64,000 nt of DNA from Pelomonas sp. Root1217 (GTDB lineage: Bacteria; Pseudomonadota; Gammaproteobacteria; Burkholderiales; Burkholderiaceae_C), in contig NZ_LMDC01000001.1 of the NCBI RefSeq assembly GCF_001425705.1, forward strand, positions 434,001-498,000, read 5' to 3'. The notes beneath the pieces were generated by a model. The model was not told where the DNA came from, did no database searches, and saw nothing but the letters and a program-made list of their open reading frames with translations. Of this stretch, positions 1 to 10,695 are shown piece by piece. The translations under genes and the position numbers were made by a program. Positions within the stretch are counted from its first letter, which is position 1, and the number at the start of each line of letters is the position of its first letter.

Positions 1-133
1 GCGCCAGCTCCCACATCAGCCGGGCCTCGGGCAGCGTGAAGTCGCTGTCAGGCAGCTTGGGCGCCAGCACGCCGATACGGCTTGTGTAGAAGCGGTTGAA
101 GGCGCGAACGTCCAGGGCTTGATCGGCGGTCAT
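1..133 (-). CDS. MarR-type HTH / GNAT acetyltransferase, N-terminal fragment
   Basis: Only the first 44 codons lie in the window; the gene runs off the left edge. The start is the ATG at 133. The translated start (MTADQALDVRAFNRFYTSRI, then a segment with LPEARLMWEL) closely resembles the N-terminus of proteins that fuse a MarR-type winged helix to a GNAT acetyltransferase, where a conserved RxFNRFYTxxIGVL stretch precedes the DNA-binding helices. The GNAT half is outside the window, so the fusion is inferred from family resemblance. A short ORF starts divergently about 85 bp away. Confidence 0.7.
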   Translation of the reverse strand, partial: MTADQALDVRAFNRFYTSRIGVLAPKLPDSDFTLPEARLMWELA

Positions 134-217
134 GGGCCATCATCTTCAAAATACTTGCTTTTGGCAATCAATTGCCGAGCCGCTACGCTGCGGCCTTCAA
201 CGCAGACGGAGACGCGC

Positions 218-487
218 TTGGGCATCGTGGTGTATTGGCTGGAAGGTGAGGGCGAAGAGGCGACCCCGGTCTGCCAGTTCTTCAGCAGCAAGGAGCTGAC
301 GCAGGCCCTGGCCTGGGCCGAGGACCGGCGCAGGGCAGGGCATCGCCACGTCAGCATCTCCACGGAGCTGGACGAGAGCGTGGGACGGCCCGGAGTGTCC
401 TCGGTCGAGGGCGGGCGCACACCGGACGGCGAAGCCTACGAGTGGTCCAAGGCGGGCCGGGCCGGCAAGGTGCGCAAGGGCCGTTGA
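218..487 (+). CDS. Small conserved hypothetical protein (89 aa)
   Basis: Function unknown. The protein begins VVYWLEGEGEE and ends in a basic tail with EWSKAGRAGK. It resembles short uncharacterised Burkholderiales proteins that share the YWLEG start and the TPDG-Y-WSKAGRAGK ending. The frame is open further upstream, but that part reads as low-quality sequence. I chose the TTG at 218 because GGAGA sits five bases before it; GTG at 227 or 230 would give nearly the same protein. It has no signal peptide or membrane segment. It lies divergently from the MarR/GNAT gene and ends 22 bp before the stop of the DUF481 gene on the other strand. Confidence 0.6.
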   Translation: MGIVVYWLEGEGEEATPVCQFFSSKELTQALAWAEDRRRAGHRHVSISTELDESVGRPGVSSVEGGRTPDGEAYEWSKAGRAGKVRKGR

Positions 488-509
488 GGAGCGGCGCTTG
501 CCGCGTCGT

Positions 510-1247
510 TCAAAACTTGTAGCCGAAGCCCATGGTCAGCAGGTTGTCCGTCTTCTTGGTGCCCACGGGCACGCGGCTGGTGTAGCGGCTGGACAGGCCG
601 GCGTTGAGCGTCCAGGCTCCGCTGATCTGCGTGGCCAGCCCGGCGTCGAAGGTGGCGCGGTTGCCGAGGTCGCCGCCGCCGGGGTAGTAGACTAGACGCT
701 GCTTCAGCGTCGTCGTCTCGCTGGCCTTGTGGCTGGACTCTTCGCCGAACAGCACTTGCGCGCCATTGGCCGAGCTGCCGTCGGTGAGGCGGGTGACCGT
801 GTAGCCGACACCGCTGAAGATGTCCCAGTTGGTGGCATCGTCCTTCACCAGGTGGTAGCCAAGACCGCCGTTGAGGCTGTAGCGGTCGCGCACGCCACCG
901 GCCTTGTTGGTCTCGGCGTCTGCACCGCCGAAGGAGAACCACTGCGGGCCGAAGTTGAAGTCGTAGCGGCCGCCCAGGCGCAGCAGGTCGGCGGTGGTGG
1001 TGTCTACGCCCGCGTTCTTGTTGCGGCCGTAGTTGGCGATGCCGAAGAGGCTGAGCTTGTCTTCGACCGTCGCGACGCTGGCATCCGCATTGGCGGCGAG
1101 GGTGCGACTGCTGCTGTTGCCGCTGGCCAATGCGCCGGAGACGCTGAGCCCGCCATGCCATTTGCCGTCGGGCGTGTCCTGGGCCTGGGTGGCCTGCGAG
1201 GCGAGGGTGAGGGCGATGGTGCCGAGGGCGAGAGTGAGACGTGGCAT
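510..1247 (-). CDS. DUF481 family outer-membrane beta-barrel protein
   Basis: A 245-residue exported protein with a signal peptide (about residues 1-22, ending ATQAQ). The body alternates short polar and aromatic strands (GGLSVSGALASGNSSS, LGGRYDFNF, FGGADAE, GLGYHLV, LLTMGFGYKF). The final aromatic residue is the usual C-terminal signal for BAM-dependent outer-membrane insertion. The fold and the salt-induced-type DUF481 repeats match the YdiY-like family, whose role is not settled. It is a single-gene unit convergent with the small ORF to its left and divergent from uvrD; the 105 bp between them must hold both promoters. Confidence 0.8.
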   Translation of the reverse strand: MPRLTLALGTIALTLASQATQAQDTPDGKWHGGLSVSGALASGNSSSRTLAANADASVATVEDKLSLFGIANYGRNKNAGVDTTTADLLRLGGRYDFNFGPQWFSFGGADAETNKAGGVRDRYSLNGGLGYHLVKDDATNWDIFSGVGYTVTRLTDGSSANGAQVLFGEESSHKASETTTLKQRLVYYPGGGDLGNRATFDAGLATQISGAWTLNAGLSSRYTSRVPVGTKKTDNLLTMGFGYKF

Positions 1248-1352
1248 TCCGAAAGCGCTTTAGGGGAAAACCAGCAGTATCCCCAACGACCCCGCACGGT
1301 CAGCGGCGGGCGCCGGCCAGGCTGTAACGAGGGGCTTCCCTAGAATGCCGGG

Positions 1353-3740
<2,388 letters not shown>

Positions 3741-3765
3741 GTCGGCGGGATCTTCGGGCCGAGCG

Positions 3766-3860
3766 CTGGGCCGCTCCCGAGCCGGCCCGGTTGGCGATGT
3801 GCTCGCGGCTCGATGCCGCGAGCATCGCCGTCCCCTCGGGGGACCGACCAGACTCGCGCG
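3766..3860 (-). repeat. GC-rich palindromic intergenic element, copy 1, with hairpin
   Basis: The uvrD to methyltransferase gap carries GGGCCGCTCCCGAG at the left and CCCCTCGGGGG at the right, the reverse orientation of the element also seen near 22005 and 54825. Between them lies a strong hairpin: TGCTCGCGGC (3800-3809) and GCCGCGAGCA (3815-3824) pair around a five-base loop, extended by GGCGA/TCGCC. It sits between two convergent genes, so it may act as a bidirectional terminator, although there is no T-run. Confidence 0.65.
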
Positions 3861-3891
3861 CGTTCAGCGCTGCGAGGTTGGGCGAGGGGCT

Positions 3892-4713
3892 TCAGTGCCC
3901 CACGATCACCACGTGGGCCTGCATGCGCGAGTCGATGGCGCCGACGCCGAAGCGGTCGGCGATGGCGCGGGCCGCGAGGGCCGTCATCTCGGGCAGGCGG
4001 CCCGGCGCGCGCTTCTCGATCTCGGCGCGCAACGGCGTGCCCTGGCAGAAGCCCAGGGCCGGCTGAGAGGGTGACTCCGCGCAGGCGCGCAGCGGCAGCG
4101 TGACGAAGTCCGCCTCGTGCTCGAAGCCGGCGTCGCTGAGCTCCTGGCGCAGTGCGTGAATGTCGTGGCAGCCGTGCGGCGCGCGCGCGAGGAAGCGCGG
4201 CGGGTCGTCCGGGAAGGCCTGGGCCAGGGCCTGCGTGATCGTCTCGGCCAGCTCGTTGCTGTCGAGGTGATCCCAGACGTTGAAGAGGAACACGCCGTCG
4301 GCCCTGAGCACGCGGCGGATCTCGGCAAAGGCGCGCGGCCGGTCGGCGAAGAGGCTGACGCCGAACTGGCAGGCGACGAGGTCGAAGCTCTCGTCGGCAA
4401 AGGGCAACTGCGCCGCATCGGCCAACCGCCACTCGACGGGCCTGTCTGTGCCACGGGTGGCCGCCATGTCCAGCATGGTGGCGTTGAGTTCGCTGGCCAC
4501 AATGTCGACGTTGTCGGGCAGCTCCCCGACGAGATGGCGCGTCAGCACGCCGGTGCCTGCAGAGATCTCCAGCAACCGCCCCGGGCGCAACGCAGCTGCC
4601 CGCGCGGCCAGGTCCTCGGCATAGGGATCGAAGAGCATGGGCACCAGATAGTGCTCATGGAGTTGGGGGATGGAGCCAGTGAAGCCCCGGTCGGCGAGGT
4701 TCATGCGGGTCAT
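3892..4713 (-). CDS. Class I SAM-dependent methyltransferase
   Basis: A soluble protein of about 273 residues with a Rossmann-type methyltransferase domain. Motif I is LLEISAGTGVLTRHL, motif II region is DIVASELNATMLDMA, motif III/IV region is DAAQLPFADESFDLVACQFGVSLFADRPRAFAEIRRVLR split across several strands, and FLFNVWDHLDSNE follows. The layout fits the Methyltransf_11/UbiE-like group, but nothing identifies the substrate. The ATG at 4713 (MTRMNLAD) is taken as the start; ATG 4704 is equally possible and neither has a clear ribosome site. It is divergent from the thioesterase gene, 56 bp away. Confidence 0.85.
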   Translation of the reverse strand: MTRMNLADRGFTGSIPQLHEHYLVPMLFDPYAEDLAARAAALRPGRLLEISAGTGVLTRHLVGELPDNVDIVASELNATMLDMAATRGTDRPVEWRLADAAQLPFADESFDLVACQFGVSLFADRPRAFAEIRRVLRADGVFLFNVWDHLDSNELAETITQALAQAFPDDPPRFLARAPHGCHDIHALRQELSDAGFEHEADFVTLPLRACAESPSQPALGFCQGTPLRAEIEKRAPGRLPEMTALAARAIADRFGVGAIDSRMQAHVVIVGH

Positions 4714-4769
4714 TCTGGACGCGGTGCTAGGCTGGCGGCCGCTTCCCTCGCAATTGCTTGCAAAACGCC

Positions 4770-5192
4770 ATGTCTGAACACCGCCCCTCACATGCGCAGC
4801 TGCTGGCCTTTCTGAAGGCCGAATTCCCGCAGAACCGCTGCACGCTCGAGGAGGTGGACGAGGACGGCAGCGTCGTCGTCGCCCATCCGGTGGGCGAGCG
4901 CGAGCTCCGCCCCGGCAACACGGTGTCGGGCCCAGTCATGATGACGCTGGCCGACGTGGCCCTCTACCTCGCCATCCTGGCGCGCATCGGCATCGTGCCG
5001 CTCGCGGTTACGACGAATCTCTCGATCAACTTCCTGCGCAAGCCGCGCGCCGACCGGCGTGTCATCGCGCGTTGCCGGCTGATGAAGCTGGGCAAGTCGC
5101 TGGCCGTGGGCGAGGTGTGGATCTTCTCGGAGGGCGAGGACGAGCCGGTGGCTCATGCGACGGGCACCTACGCGATTCCGCGGGAGCGCTGA
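4770..5192 (+). CDS. PaaI/YiiD-type hotdog thioesterase
   Basis: A 140-residue single-domain hotdog-fold protein, probably an acyl-CoA thioesterase. The core helix contains GNTVSGPVMMTLADVALYLAI, where the (P/G)-x-(M/L)-x3-AD(V/T) pattern is typical of PaaI-like enzymes. It is followed by the strand TTNLSINFLRKP and a conserved RCRLMKLGKSLAVGEVWIFSE stretch. Substrate is not predictable. The ATG at 4770 gives MSEHRPSHAQ; an upstream TTG in frame is less likely. It is divergent from the methyltransferase gene and followed by about 175 bp of non-coding sequence. Confidence 0.85.
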   Translation: MSEHRPSHAQLLAFLKAEFPQNRCTLEEVDEDGSVVVAHPVGERELRPGNTVSGPVMMTLADVALYLAILARIGIVPLAVTTNLSINFLRKPRADRRVIARCRLMKLGKSLAVGEVWIFSEGEDEPVAHATGTYAIPRER

Positions 5193-5367
5193 GAGCCTTC
5201 GCTTTCGAGCGCGCTGGCGCGGTGGGATGCGGCGCAACCTGTTGGCTGGCCCAAGCATTTGAATAGCCGCCACCGACCCGAAGCGGAAATAATCTCAGCC
5301 GAAGTGGATCGCTGGAAAGCAACCGCTCAACGGTTGATTTAGCGCCGTCAGGCAAAGTTTGAAGGGG

Positions 5368-6072
5368 CTAGCTCTCAACGCGAGGACTTCGGACTTCGTG
5401 AATCTGGACGGTTTTTCCGACTTCACACAGGAGCTTCGAGCCGAGCACGAACACTCTATCGAAAGTGGCAAAGACGTTGGCCTCGGAGCACTTGGCAGCA
5501 AGAATTGCGCTTGCTTCCGCATAGTGAACTCTGGGTAAAGACCAGTTGTCATAGATAAGCAGCCAGTTACGGCGATGCAGCGAATAGCCGGCCTTGTGCG
5601 CCTTCTCAACTTTGACGGTTGTGAAGTGCAACATAGCAGCGGCCCATTCACGCTCTGGCTCGTCGCCTATCCATGGAGGACCTGCTTTGTCTAGCTCGAT
5701 CTCCCTTCGAAGCTCGGCGGTGCTTTTCGATGGCTCGCCCGGCAGGGCACGAGGAATGAAGTACACCGAGGGACCGACACCGGCCTGACGCAGGACGGAA
5801 GCGCGAGCAACGTTTTCTGAGATCGCCTCAGTTAGCTCGATTCCGATCGAACTCCCATTGGATGTCACAACGCAGTCGGGCCGATCTCGGTGCTCCACGG
5901 TGAGTGGAAAAGCAAGACGATCTGGAGGAAGCGACGCTAGAAGATGAGCGATGCTGAATCGCTCAGTCTGCTCCTTTGTGCGGCCCGCCGAGCGAGGTGA
6001 GACGTCAATGCGTAGGAGAGCTAATTTGCACCGTAGATCGTCCGCGGATTCGGCGCGAAGGAGTTGTGTCAT
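5368..6072 (-). CDS. Hypothetical protein with nuclease-like signature, lower-GC orphan
   Basis: A 234-residue soluble protein I cannot assign. Around residues 60-82 it has E..RPDCVV followed by IGIELTEAI. This D-x(~12)-E-x-T spacing with hydrophobic strands recalls the core of PD-(D/E)xK nuclease-like folds, with Thr in place of the usual Lys; that is an inference, not a clear match. Base composition and codon use are visibly less GC-rich than in the neighbours (many TTT, AAA, GAA and AGA-like codons), suggesting recent acquisition. The ATG at 6072 has no ribosome site. No partner gene is adjacent; the next gene starts divergently 195 bp away. Confidence 0.6.
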   Translation of the reverse strand: MTQLLRAESADDLRCKLALLRIDVSPRSAGRTKEQTERFSIAHLLASLPPDRLAFPLTVEHRDRPDCVVTSNGSSIGIELTEAISENVARASVLRQAGVGPSVYFIPRALPGEPSKSTAELRREIELDKAGPPWIGDEPEREWAAAMLHFTTVKVEKAHKAGYSLHRRNWLLIYDNWSLPRVHYAEASAILAAKCSEANVFATFDRVFVLGSKLLCEVGKTVQIHEVRSPRVES

Positions 6073-6267
6073 TAGGAGCTAACTCGTAGCGATTCTTGCC
6101 CAATATTTGAGCACTGCCTCAAAGCGGGGCTCGACAATGCCAGTTCCCGCCGGCAACTGTCGCCCACCGCCGTCACGGACCTCGCAGGACGCACAGAAGC
6201 GCCGCACGGCATGCCGCTTGCCCCTTTTCTTTCAAGCGCGCGACTTCCGTACGCCGAAAGGAATGCA

Positions 6268-6672
6268 ATGCAGGTGCAAATCGAGACCGACAACCACGTG
6301 GAGGGCCGTGAGAAGCTGATTGAGCATGTCGAGAGCGTGATCCGCGGCGCGGTCGACCACTACAAGGGCCAGGTGACGCATGTGGAGGCGCATCTGGGCG
6401 ACATGAACAGCGGCGAGAAATCGGGCCCTGACGACATGCGCTGCCTGCTGGAGGCGCGCGTGGTGGGGCTGAAGAACATCGCGGTCAAGCACCAGGCCGA
6501 AAGCATGCACCAGGCCATCGAGGGCGCGGCCGACAAGTTGACGAGGGCCCTCGAATCGGCGCTGGGCAAGCAGCAGGACCGCCAGCGGCGCCATGCGGGC
6601 ACCGGTGAGCTGAGTGCCGACGTGGCCCGCGAGTTCGGCGAGGGCGTGCAGCCTGCGGCCGAGCCATGGTGA
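6268..6672 (+). CDS. HPF/RaiA family ribosome-associated protein
   Basis: A 134-residue protein resembling ribosome hibernation factors. It opens with MQVQIETDNHVEGREKL, followed by IEHVESVIRGAVDHYKGQVTHVEAHLGDMN and LEARVVGLKNIAVKHQAESMHQAI, matching the beta-alpha-beta-beta-beta-alpha HPF core, in which AVKHQAESM... leads into the helix with IEGAADKLTRALES. The C-terminal 30 residues are polar and not the long dimerisation domain of long HPF, so it is a short-form relative. AAAGGA lies six bases before the ATG at 6268. Its role in stationary-phase ribosome inactivation is inferred from the family. It is convergent with the PhoX gene. Confidence 0.8.
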   Translation: MQVQIETDNHVEGREKLIEHVESVIRGAVDHYKGQVTHVEAHLGDMNSGEKSGPDDMRCLLEARVVGLKNIAVKHQAESMHQAIEGAADKLTRALESALGKQQDRQRRHAGTGELSADVAREFGEGVQPAAEPW

Positions 6673-6704
6673 TGCGATAGGTGCCGGGCGCAATGACCCA
6701 CGAG

Positions 6705-6732
6705 AAAGGGCTGCTCACGCAGCCCTTCGGTC
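6705..6732 (-). terminator. Rho-independent terminator of the PhoX gene
   Basis: AAGGGCTGC (6706-6714) pairs perfectly with GCAGCCCTT (6719-6727) around a TCAC loop. Read on the minus strand the stem is followed by TTTCTCG. It lies 18 bp downstream of the PhoX stop and between two convergent genes, so it may serve both. Confidence 0.75.
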
Positions 6733-6744
6733 ACACGCCTGCAA

Positions 6745-8709
6745 TCAGCCGATCTTGGCCAGCTTTACGCTGGTGACGGCGCCCGTCAGATAGCCCACCT
6801 GGGCACCGAAGCGGTCCTTGTAGTTGGCGCGCACCAGTGGGTCCAGCGTGGCCTTGACCACGTTGTGCAGCGGCACGCCCCAGTCGCCGGGATGCTGGAA
6901 GTTACTGGTGATGTAGGTCCAGCCGTTCAAGTCGTCCACCACGCCCAGGCCGGTCGCTTCGGCGCCCGAAGGCATGGACACGAGGCGGGTCAGCGTCTTG
7001 GTGTCGACGTTGTAGGCCCAGACGAAGTTGTTGACGTGGTAGCTGCTGTCCTCGCCGATGAAGAGGGTGCGCAGCTTCTCCGAGAACTTCAGGTTGTCCG
7101 GCGCGCCGATCTTGTCGGGATTGGCGAGGTTGCCCAGCGCATCCGCCGTGGCGAGGTCTTCGCCGATGAGCAGGGTCTTGGTCAGTGACGGCACCCAGTC
7201 GCTGGTGATGGCACCGCCTGCCGTGTCCTTCTGGCCCGTGCTCAGCGTGTGGGCCAGCACGCCACCGGCGTTCAGGGCCTTGTCGATGGTGATGTTGGCG
7301 GCCTCGTTCCAGGCGGCGTTGCCGCGCACCATGGAGCTCTGCATGTTCTGCAGCGCGGAGTAGGCGATCTTGTCCTTGGCGTTGACGGTCGTGCCCTCCA
7401 TCTTGGTGAAGGCCATCGAGCCGCCCTTGAGCGCGGCGTAGCGGTGGGTTTCGAGGAAGGCGGCGGCCTTGTCCATGCCGGCCTTCACGCGCACCCACTG
7501 CACCTTGCCGCTGAGCCAGATCTTGGTGAAGCTGGCGTCCAGCGGGTCGGTGGTGGCCACGTCCATGATGTCGGTGGCCTTGAGCGTGTCGGCCAGGGCC
7601 TTGATCTCCGCGCTGGTGGCCGAGCCGAGCTTGATCCAGCTGATGGGCGCGCCGGCGGCAGCCGTGTCCAGCGAGAAGCCGGCGCCGAACTTGGCCACAA
7701 ACAGCGAACCGGCGGAGAGGTCCTTCTCCTTGTCGGCCACGAACATGAAGAAGCCGCCATTGGTCGCGTCGTCGCCCATGATGGCGGTGCGGTTGTCGGG
7801 CATGACCTGGATCAGCTCATGCGAGATACGGCCCAGGCAGTAGTGCTTCTTGATGGTGCCGGTGCCATCGGGGTTGACCGTCACTTCGGGCAGGTGGCCG
7901 TAGTGGTAGGGGTTGGCCTGGGTTTCGCTGCCGAACAGGTTCTTGCTATAGGCCTTGAACTGCGCGTTGCCGGCGATGGTGAAGGCGTCGGGCTCGTACT
8001 CCTCGCTGGACAGGTGGGTGCCCCAGGGCGACAGGCTGGCGCCGCAGGTGATCCACAGGCCCATGGCGGGCGCGGTGTCGACGTTGTGGTACTTCACGAG
8101 CGACAGCTTGCCCGTGGCGGGGTCCTGGTCCAGCGTCAGCACGGCTATGGGCGAAGGCAGCTTGCCGTACATGTCGGTCTTGCCGTCCTGGGCCCAGGTC
8201 GTGTATTCGAACTGCACGACGGCGAAGACGGCGTTGCCCTTGACGCCGGCAACGGTCGCGTTGTCGAGCTTGAGCAGTGAAGTGCCGTCGGGCGAATCGC
8301 TGAAGAACTGGCGGGTCTTGTCGACCACCGTCGCGTCGATGATGGGCTTGCCGGCGAAGTCGACATAGCCGCCGGCCAGCAGGGTGCCGCCCTTGCCGTC
8401 GGGGACGGGGTCGCCCGTCGTGAAGAAGGGGGCATACGACAGCGAGAAGCCCTGGGTGCTGTCGTCGCTGAACTTGACCATCAGCGTCGAGTTGACGAGG
8501 GTCTTGGCCATGTCGGCCGGGGTGGCGAGGCTGGGGGCGGCCATCGCGACGAAGCTGGCGGACGCGAAGCTGGGGGCGGGGGCTTTGTCGTCGTCGCTGC
8601 CACCGCCGCAACCGGTCAACAGACCGGCGACGGCGGTGCCGCCGAGGGGGAGCATCAGGGGGACGCCCATGTACTTCAGGGCGTGGCGGCGATTCAGGGT
8701 CTGGGACAT
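6745..8709 (-). CDS. PhoX-type (DUF839) alkaline phosphatase, Tat lipoprotein
   Basis: A 654-residue secreted protein of the PhoX/DUF839 family, calcium-dependent phosphatases that release phosphate from organic esters outside the cytoplasm. The N-terminus has the twin-arginine pair R7-R8 (NRRHALKYMG), a hydrophobic stretch, and a lipobox LTGC with Cys34, so it is probably exported folded by Tat and lipid-anchored. The body contains WITCGASLSPWGTHLSSEEYEPD, YHYGHLPEV, GRISHELIQVMPDNRTAIMGDDATNGGFFMFVAD split over several conserved blocks, and FIGEDSSYHVNNFVWAYNVDT, characteristic of the family's propeller. No Pho box was recognised in the 129 bp upstream. It stands alone between HPF and the thrB block. 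Confidence 0.85.
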   Translation of the reverse strand: MSQTLNRRHALKYMGVPLMLPLGGTAVAGLLTGCGGGSDDDKAPAPSFASASFVAMAAPSLATPADMAKTLVNSTLMVKFSDDSTQGFSLSYAPFFTTGDPVPDGKGGTLLAGGYVDFAGKPIIDATVVDKTRQFFSDSPDGTSLLKLDNATVAGVKGNAVFAVVQFEYTTWAQDGKTDMYGKLPSPIAVLTLDQDPATGKLSLVKYHNVDTAPAMGLWITCGASLSPWGTHLSSEEYEPDAFTIAGNAQFKAYSKNLFGSETQANPYHYGHLPEVTVNPDGTGTIKKHYCLGRISHELIQVMPDNRTAIMGDDATNGGFFMFVADKEKDLSAGSLFVAKFGAGFSLDTAAAGAPISWIKLGSATSAEIKALADTLKATDIMDVATTDPLDASFTKIWLSGKVQWVRVKAGMDKAAAFLETHRYAALKGGSMAFTKMEGTTVNAKDKIAYSALQNMQSSMVRGNAAWNEAANITIDKALNAGGVLAHTLSTGQKDTAGGAITSDWVPSLTKTLLIGEDLATADALGNLANPDKIGAPDNLKFSEKLRTLFIGEDSSYHVNNFVWAYNVDTKTLTRLVSMPSGAEATGLGVVDDLNGWTYITSNFQHPGDWGVPLHNVVKATLDPLVRANYKDRFGAQVGYLTGAVTSVKLAKIG

Positions 8710-8801
8710 GTTGGCGGCTGCTGTTCAGGGACTGCACAGCCAGGCCCGTACACAACTGTGCGCCGGCCTGGCACAAGCCGCGCAATGTAGGGAGCTTGCA
8801 T

Positions 8802-8827
8802 GTCGGCCGCGTGAAAACGCGGCCGAC
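8802..8827 (-). terminator. Hairpin after the BPSS1780-type gene
   Basis: GTCGGCCGCG (8802-8811) and CGCGGCCGAC (8818-8827) form a perfect 10-bp stem with the loop TGAAAA, 11 bp beyond the stop at 8839. There is no U-tract, so it may be a weak or Rho-assisted terminator, or an RNA-stabilising 3' hairpin. Confidence 0.55.
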
Positions 8828-8838
8828 CCAGCGAAGGG

Positions 8839-9663
8839 TCAGCCCTTCGAGTCGTCGAGCAGGTTCGGCGGCGCGCCGAACATGAAGCAGTCGACAAAGC
8901 TGAAGTAAAGCGAGGCGTAGAACACCGTCGCGAGCACCAGGAAGCAGGCCACCGAAGCCAGCGGCGCGAACTGCAACAGGCCGAGCAGGCCGAAGACCAC
9001 GCTGATGACGCCGCTGCAGGCAAACATCAGTGCCGCCCACAGCAGCGCGTTCACGGTGAAGGCGCCCTTGTTGCGCCACAGCGCCAGCGTGCTGGAGAAC
9101 AGCGACTGGGCGGCGCTCTGCCCACCCCAGTGCACCAGGGCCGGCGCATGCCAGTAGGGGATCGACAGTGCGGTCATGCCGACTGCACGGACCACGAAGC
9201 CCCAGATCAGCCGCGGGTCGGCCGCGATGACGGCGATCGCGTCGGCGTTCGCATCGCGCTTCATCAACTCCATCAGCTCGTGGGTGACCTCGCCGTCGAT
9301 CTGGTCGGCCAGCAGCAGGATCAGCAGCATGACCAGCGCGAACCCCGTGCACAGCACGAACTGGTGGCGGCGCCGTTCAGGCGTCAGCCGGAAGGGGGCG
9401 ATGAAGACGTCCACATGGGGCATCTTGCGCTGCAGCGCCAGGTGCGTGGCCAGCATGAAGCCCAGCGAGCAGACTGGAATGGCCATCAGGCCCAGCATGG
9501 GGCCGACGAAGGGCAGCGCGCCCAGCAGCATGGAAACCAGCAGCGCCAGGCCCAGCAGGCCCGAGAAGGCCAGCGGCTGGCGCCGGAAGATCTTGAAACC
9601 ATGGCGTATCCAGAGCCGCCCGTTGCCGGCCGGCACCTGCTGCAGATGCAGCTGCATCGTCAT
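8839..9663 (-). CDS. BPSS1780-type integral membrane protein
   Basis: A 274-residue polytopic inner-membrane protein with about five or six hydrophobic segments (residues near 30-75, 105-125, 150-175 and 200-260). It matches the BPSS1780 family, uncharacterised membrane proteins of betaproteobacteria that begin with MQLxxVPAxxGxxWxxxGFxxFxRxPLAF; here the equivalent is QLHLQQVPAGNGRLWIRHGF followed by KIFRRQPLAF. The start ATG at 9663 overlaps the stop of thrB in the sequence ATGA, so the two genes are translationally coupled. Function unknown; the thrB-BPSS1780 order is itself characteristic of this bacterial group. Confidence 0.85.
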   Translation of the reverse strand: MTMQLHLQQVPAGNGRLWIRHGFKIFRRQPLAFSGLLGLALLVSMLLGALPFVGPMLGLMAIPVCSLGFMLATHLALQRKMPHVDVFIAPFRLTPERRRHQFVLCTGFALVMLLILLLADQIDGEVTHELMELMKRDANADAIAVIAADPRLIWGFVVRAVGMTALSIPYWHAPALVHWGGQSAAQSLFSSTLALWRNKGAFTVNALLWAALMFACSGVISVVFGLLGLLQFAPLASVACFLVLATVFYASLYFSFVDCFMFGAPPNLLDDSKG

Positions 9664-10661
9664 TCGCCGACCCCGCCGTGCAGTGCGTGCCAGGGCTTGG
9701 CGATGCGCTCGCGCAGCACCCGCTCGAAGTGGCGGGGGTCGTGGGCCTTGAGCAGGCTGGCCTCGCGCGGCAAATGCAGGTCAAAGAGGCGCGACACCCA
9801 GAAGCGCAGTGCCGCCGCGCGCAGCAAGGCCGGCAGCAGGCGATGCTCGGCACCCGACAGCGGCCGCTCGCTTTCATAGGCGGCGACGAACACGGCGGCG
9901 CGCTCCTCGATGAGGCGGCCGTCGGTCAGGTCGATGCACCAGTCGTTCAGGCAGACGGCGAGGTCGAAGAGCCAGGTGTCGACGCCGGCGAAGTAGAAGT
10001 CGAAGAAGCCCGTCAGGCGCTCGCGGCCGGGGCCCTCGCCGGGCTCGAACATGACGTTGTCGCGGAACAGGTCGGCGTGGATGGGGCCGCGTGCGAGCTG
10101 GGCGTAGTCCTGCGACGCGGCGAGCTGTTCCTGGTAGGCCAGCTCGCTTTGCAGCAGCTCGGCTTCGGGGCCGCTCAGAAAAGGCAGGAGCTGCGGCACC
10201 ACCTCGCGCCACCAGGCCAGGCCGCGCAGATTGGGCTGGTGGAGCGGGAAATCCTGGGCCGCCAGGTGCATGCGTGCCAGCGTGGCGCCCACCTGGCTGC
10301 AGTGGAAGGCGTCGGGTGCCAGCTGGTGGCCGCCATGCAGGCGGTCGACGATGGCCGCGGGCTTGCCGGCCACCTCGAAGAGGATCTCGCCGGCGGCGTC
10401 CGCGTGCGGTTCAGGGACTGGCACGCCGCGCTGGGCCAGGTGCTGCATCAGGCGCAGGTAGAAGGGCAGTTGCTCGGCCGTCAGGCGCTCGAACAGCGTC
10501 AGGACATAGTGGCCACTTTGATGGGCATCCTGGCAATCGACGAAGTAGTTCGTGTTCTCGATGCCCGCGCCGATGCCGCGCAGCGAGCTGAGTTGCCCGA
10601 GGGCGAGATGGTCCAGCAGGGCTTGCGCCTGCGCCGGGCTGACTTCGGTGAAAACGGCCAT
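9660..10661 (-). CDS. thrB: Homoserine kinase type II (aminoglycoside-phosphotransferase fold)
   Basis: A 333-residue enzyme of threonine biosynthesis that phosphorylates L-homoserine with ATP. It belongs to the choline-kinase/APH-like ThrB class rather than the GHMP class. The nucleotide region is LSSLRGIGAGIENTNYFV, the catalytic loop is GPIHADLFRDNVMFE (H-x-D-x4-N) and the metal-binding DFYFAGVDTWLFDLAVCLNDW follows. Length matches the family. The ATG at 10661 opens MAVFTEVS, as in other Burkholderiales ThrB proteins. It overlaps the next gene by four bases and lies 34 bp downstream of the DUF2782 gene on the same strand. Confidence 0.92.
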   Translation of the reverse strand: MAVFTEVSPAQAQALLDHLALGQLSSLRGIGAGIENTNYFVDCQDAHQSGHYVLTLFERLTAEQLPFYLRLMQHLAQRGVPVPEPHADAAGEILFEVAGKPAAIVDRLHGGHQLAPDAFHCSQVGATLARMHLAAQDFPLHQPNLRGLAWWREVVPQLLPFLSGPEAELLQSELAYQEQLAASQDYAQLARGPIHADLFRDNVMFEPGEGPGRERLTGFFDFYFAGVDTWLFDLAVCLNDWCIDLTDGRLIEERAAVFVAAYESERPLSGAEHRLLPALLRAAALRFWVSRLFDLHLPREASLLKAHDPRHFERVLRERIAKPWHALHGGVGE

Positions 10662-10695
10662 GGGTCCAGAAAGCGGCCGCGAGGGCCGCTTGCGA

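Noticed and set aside
5193-5367. Possible small gene in the gap between the thioesterase and the orphan gene
   Set aside because: Short open stretches have no ribosome sites and no recognisable composition; treated as non-coding.
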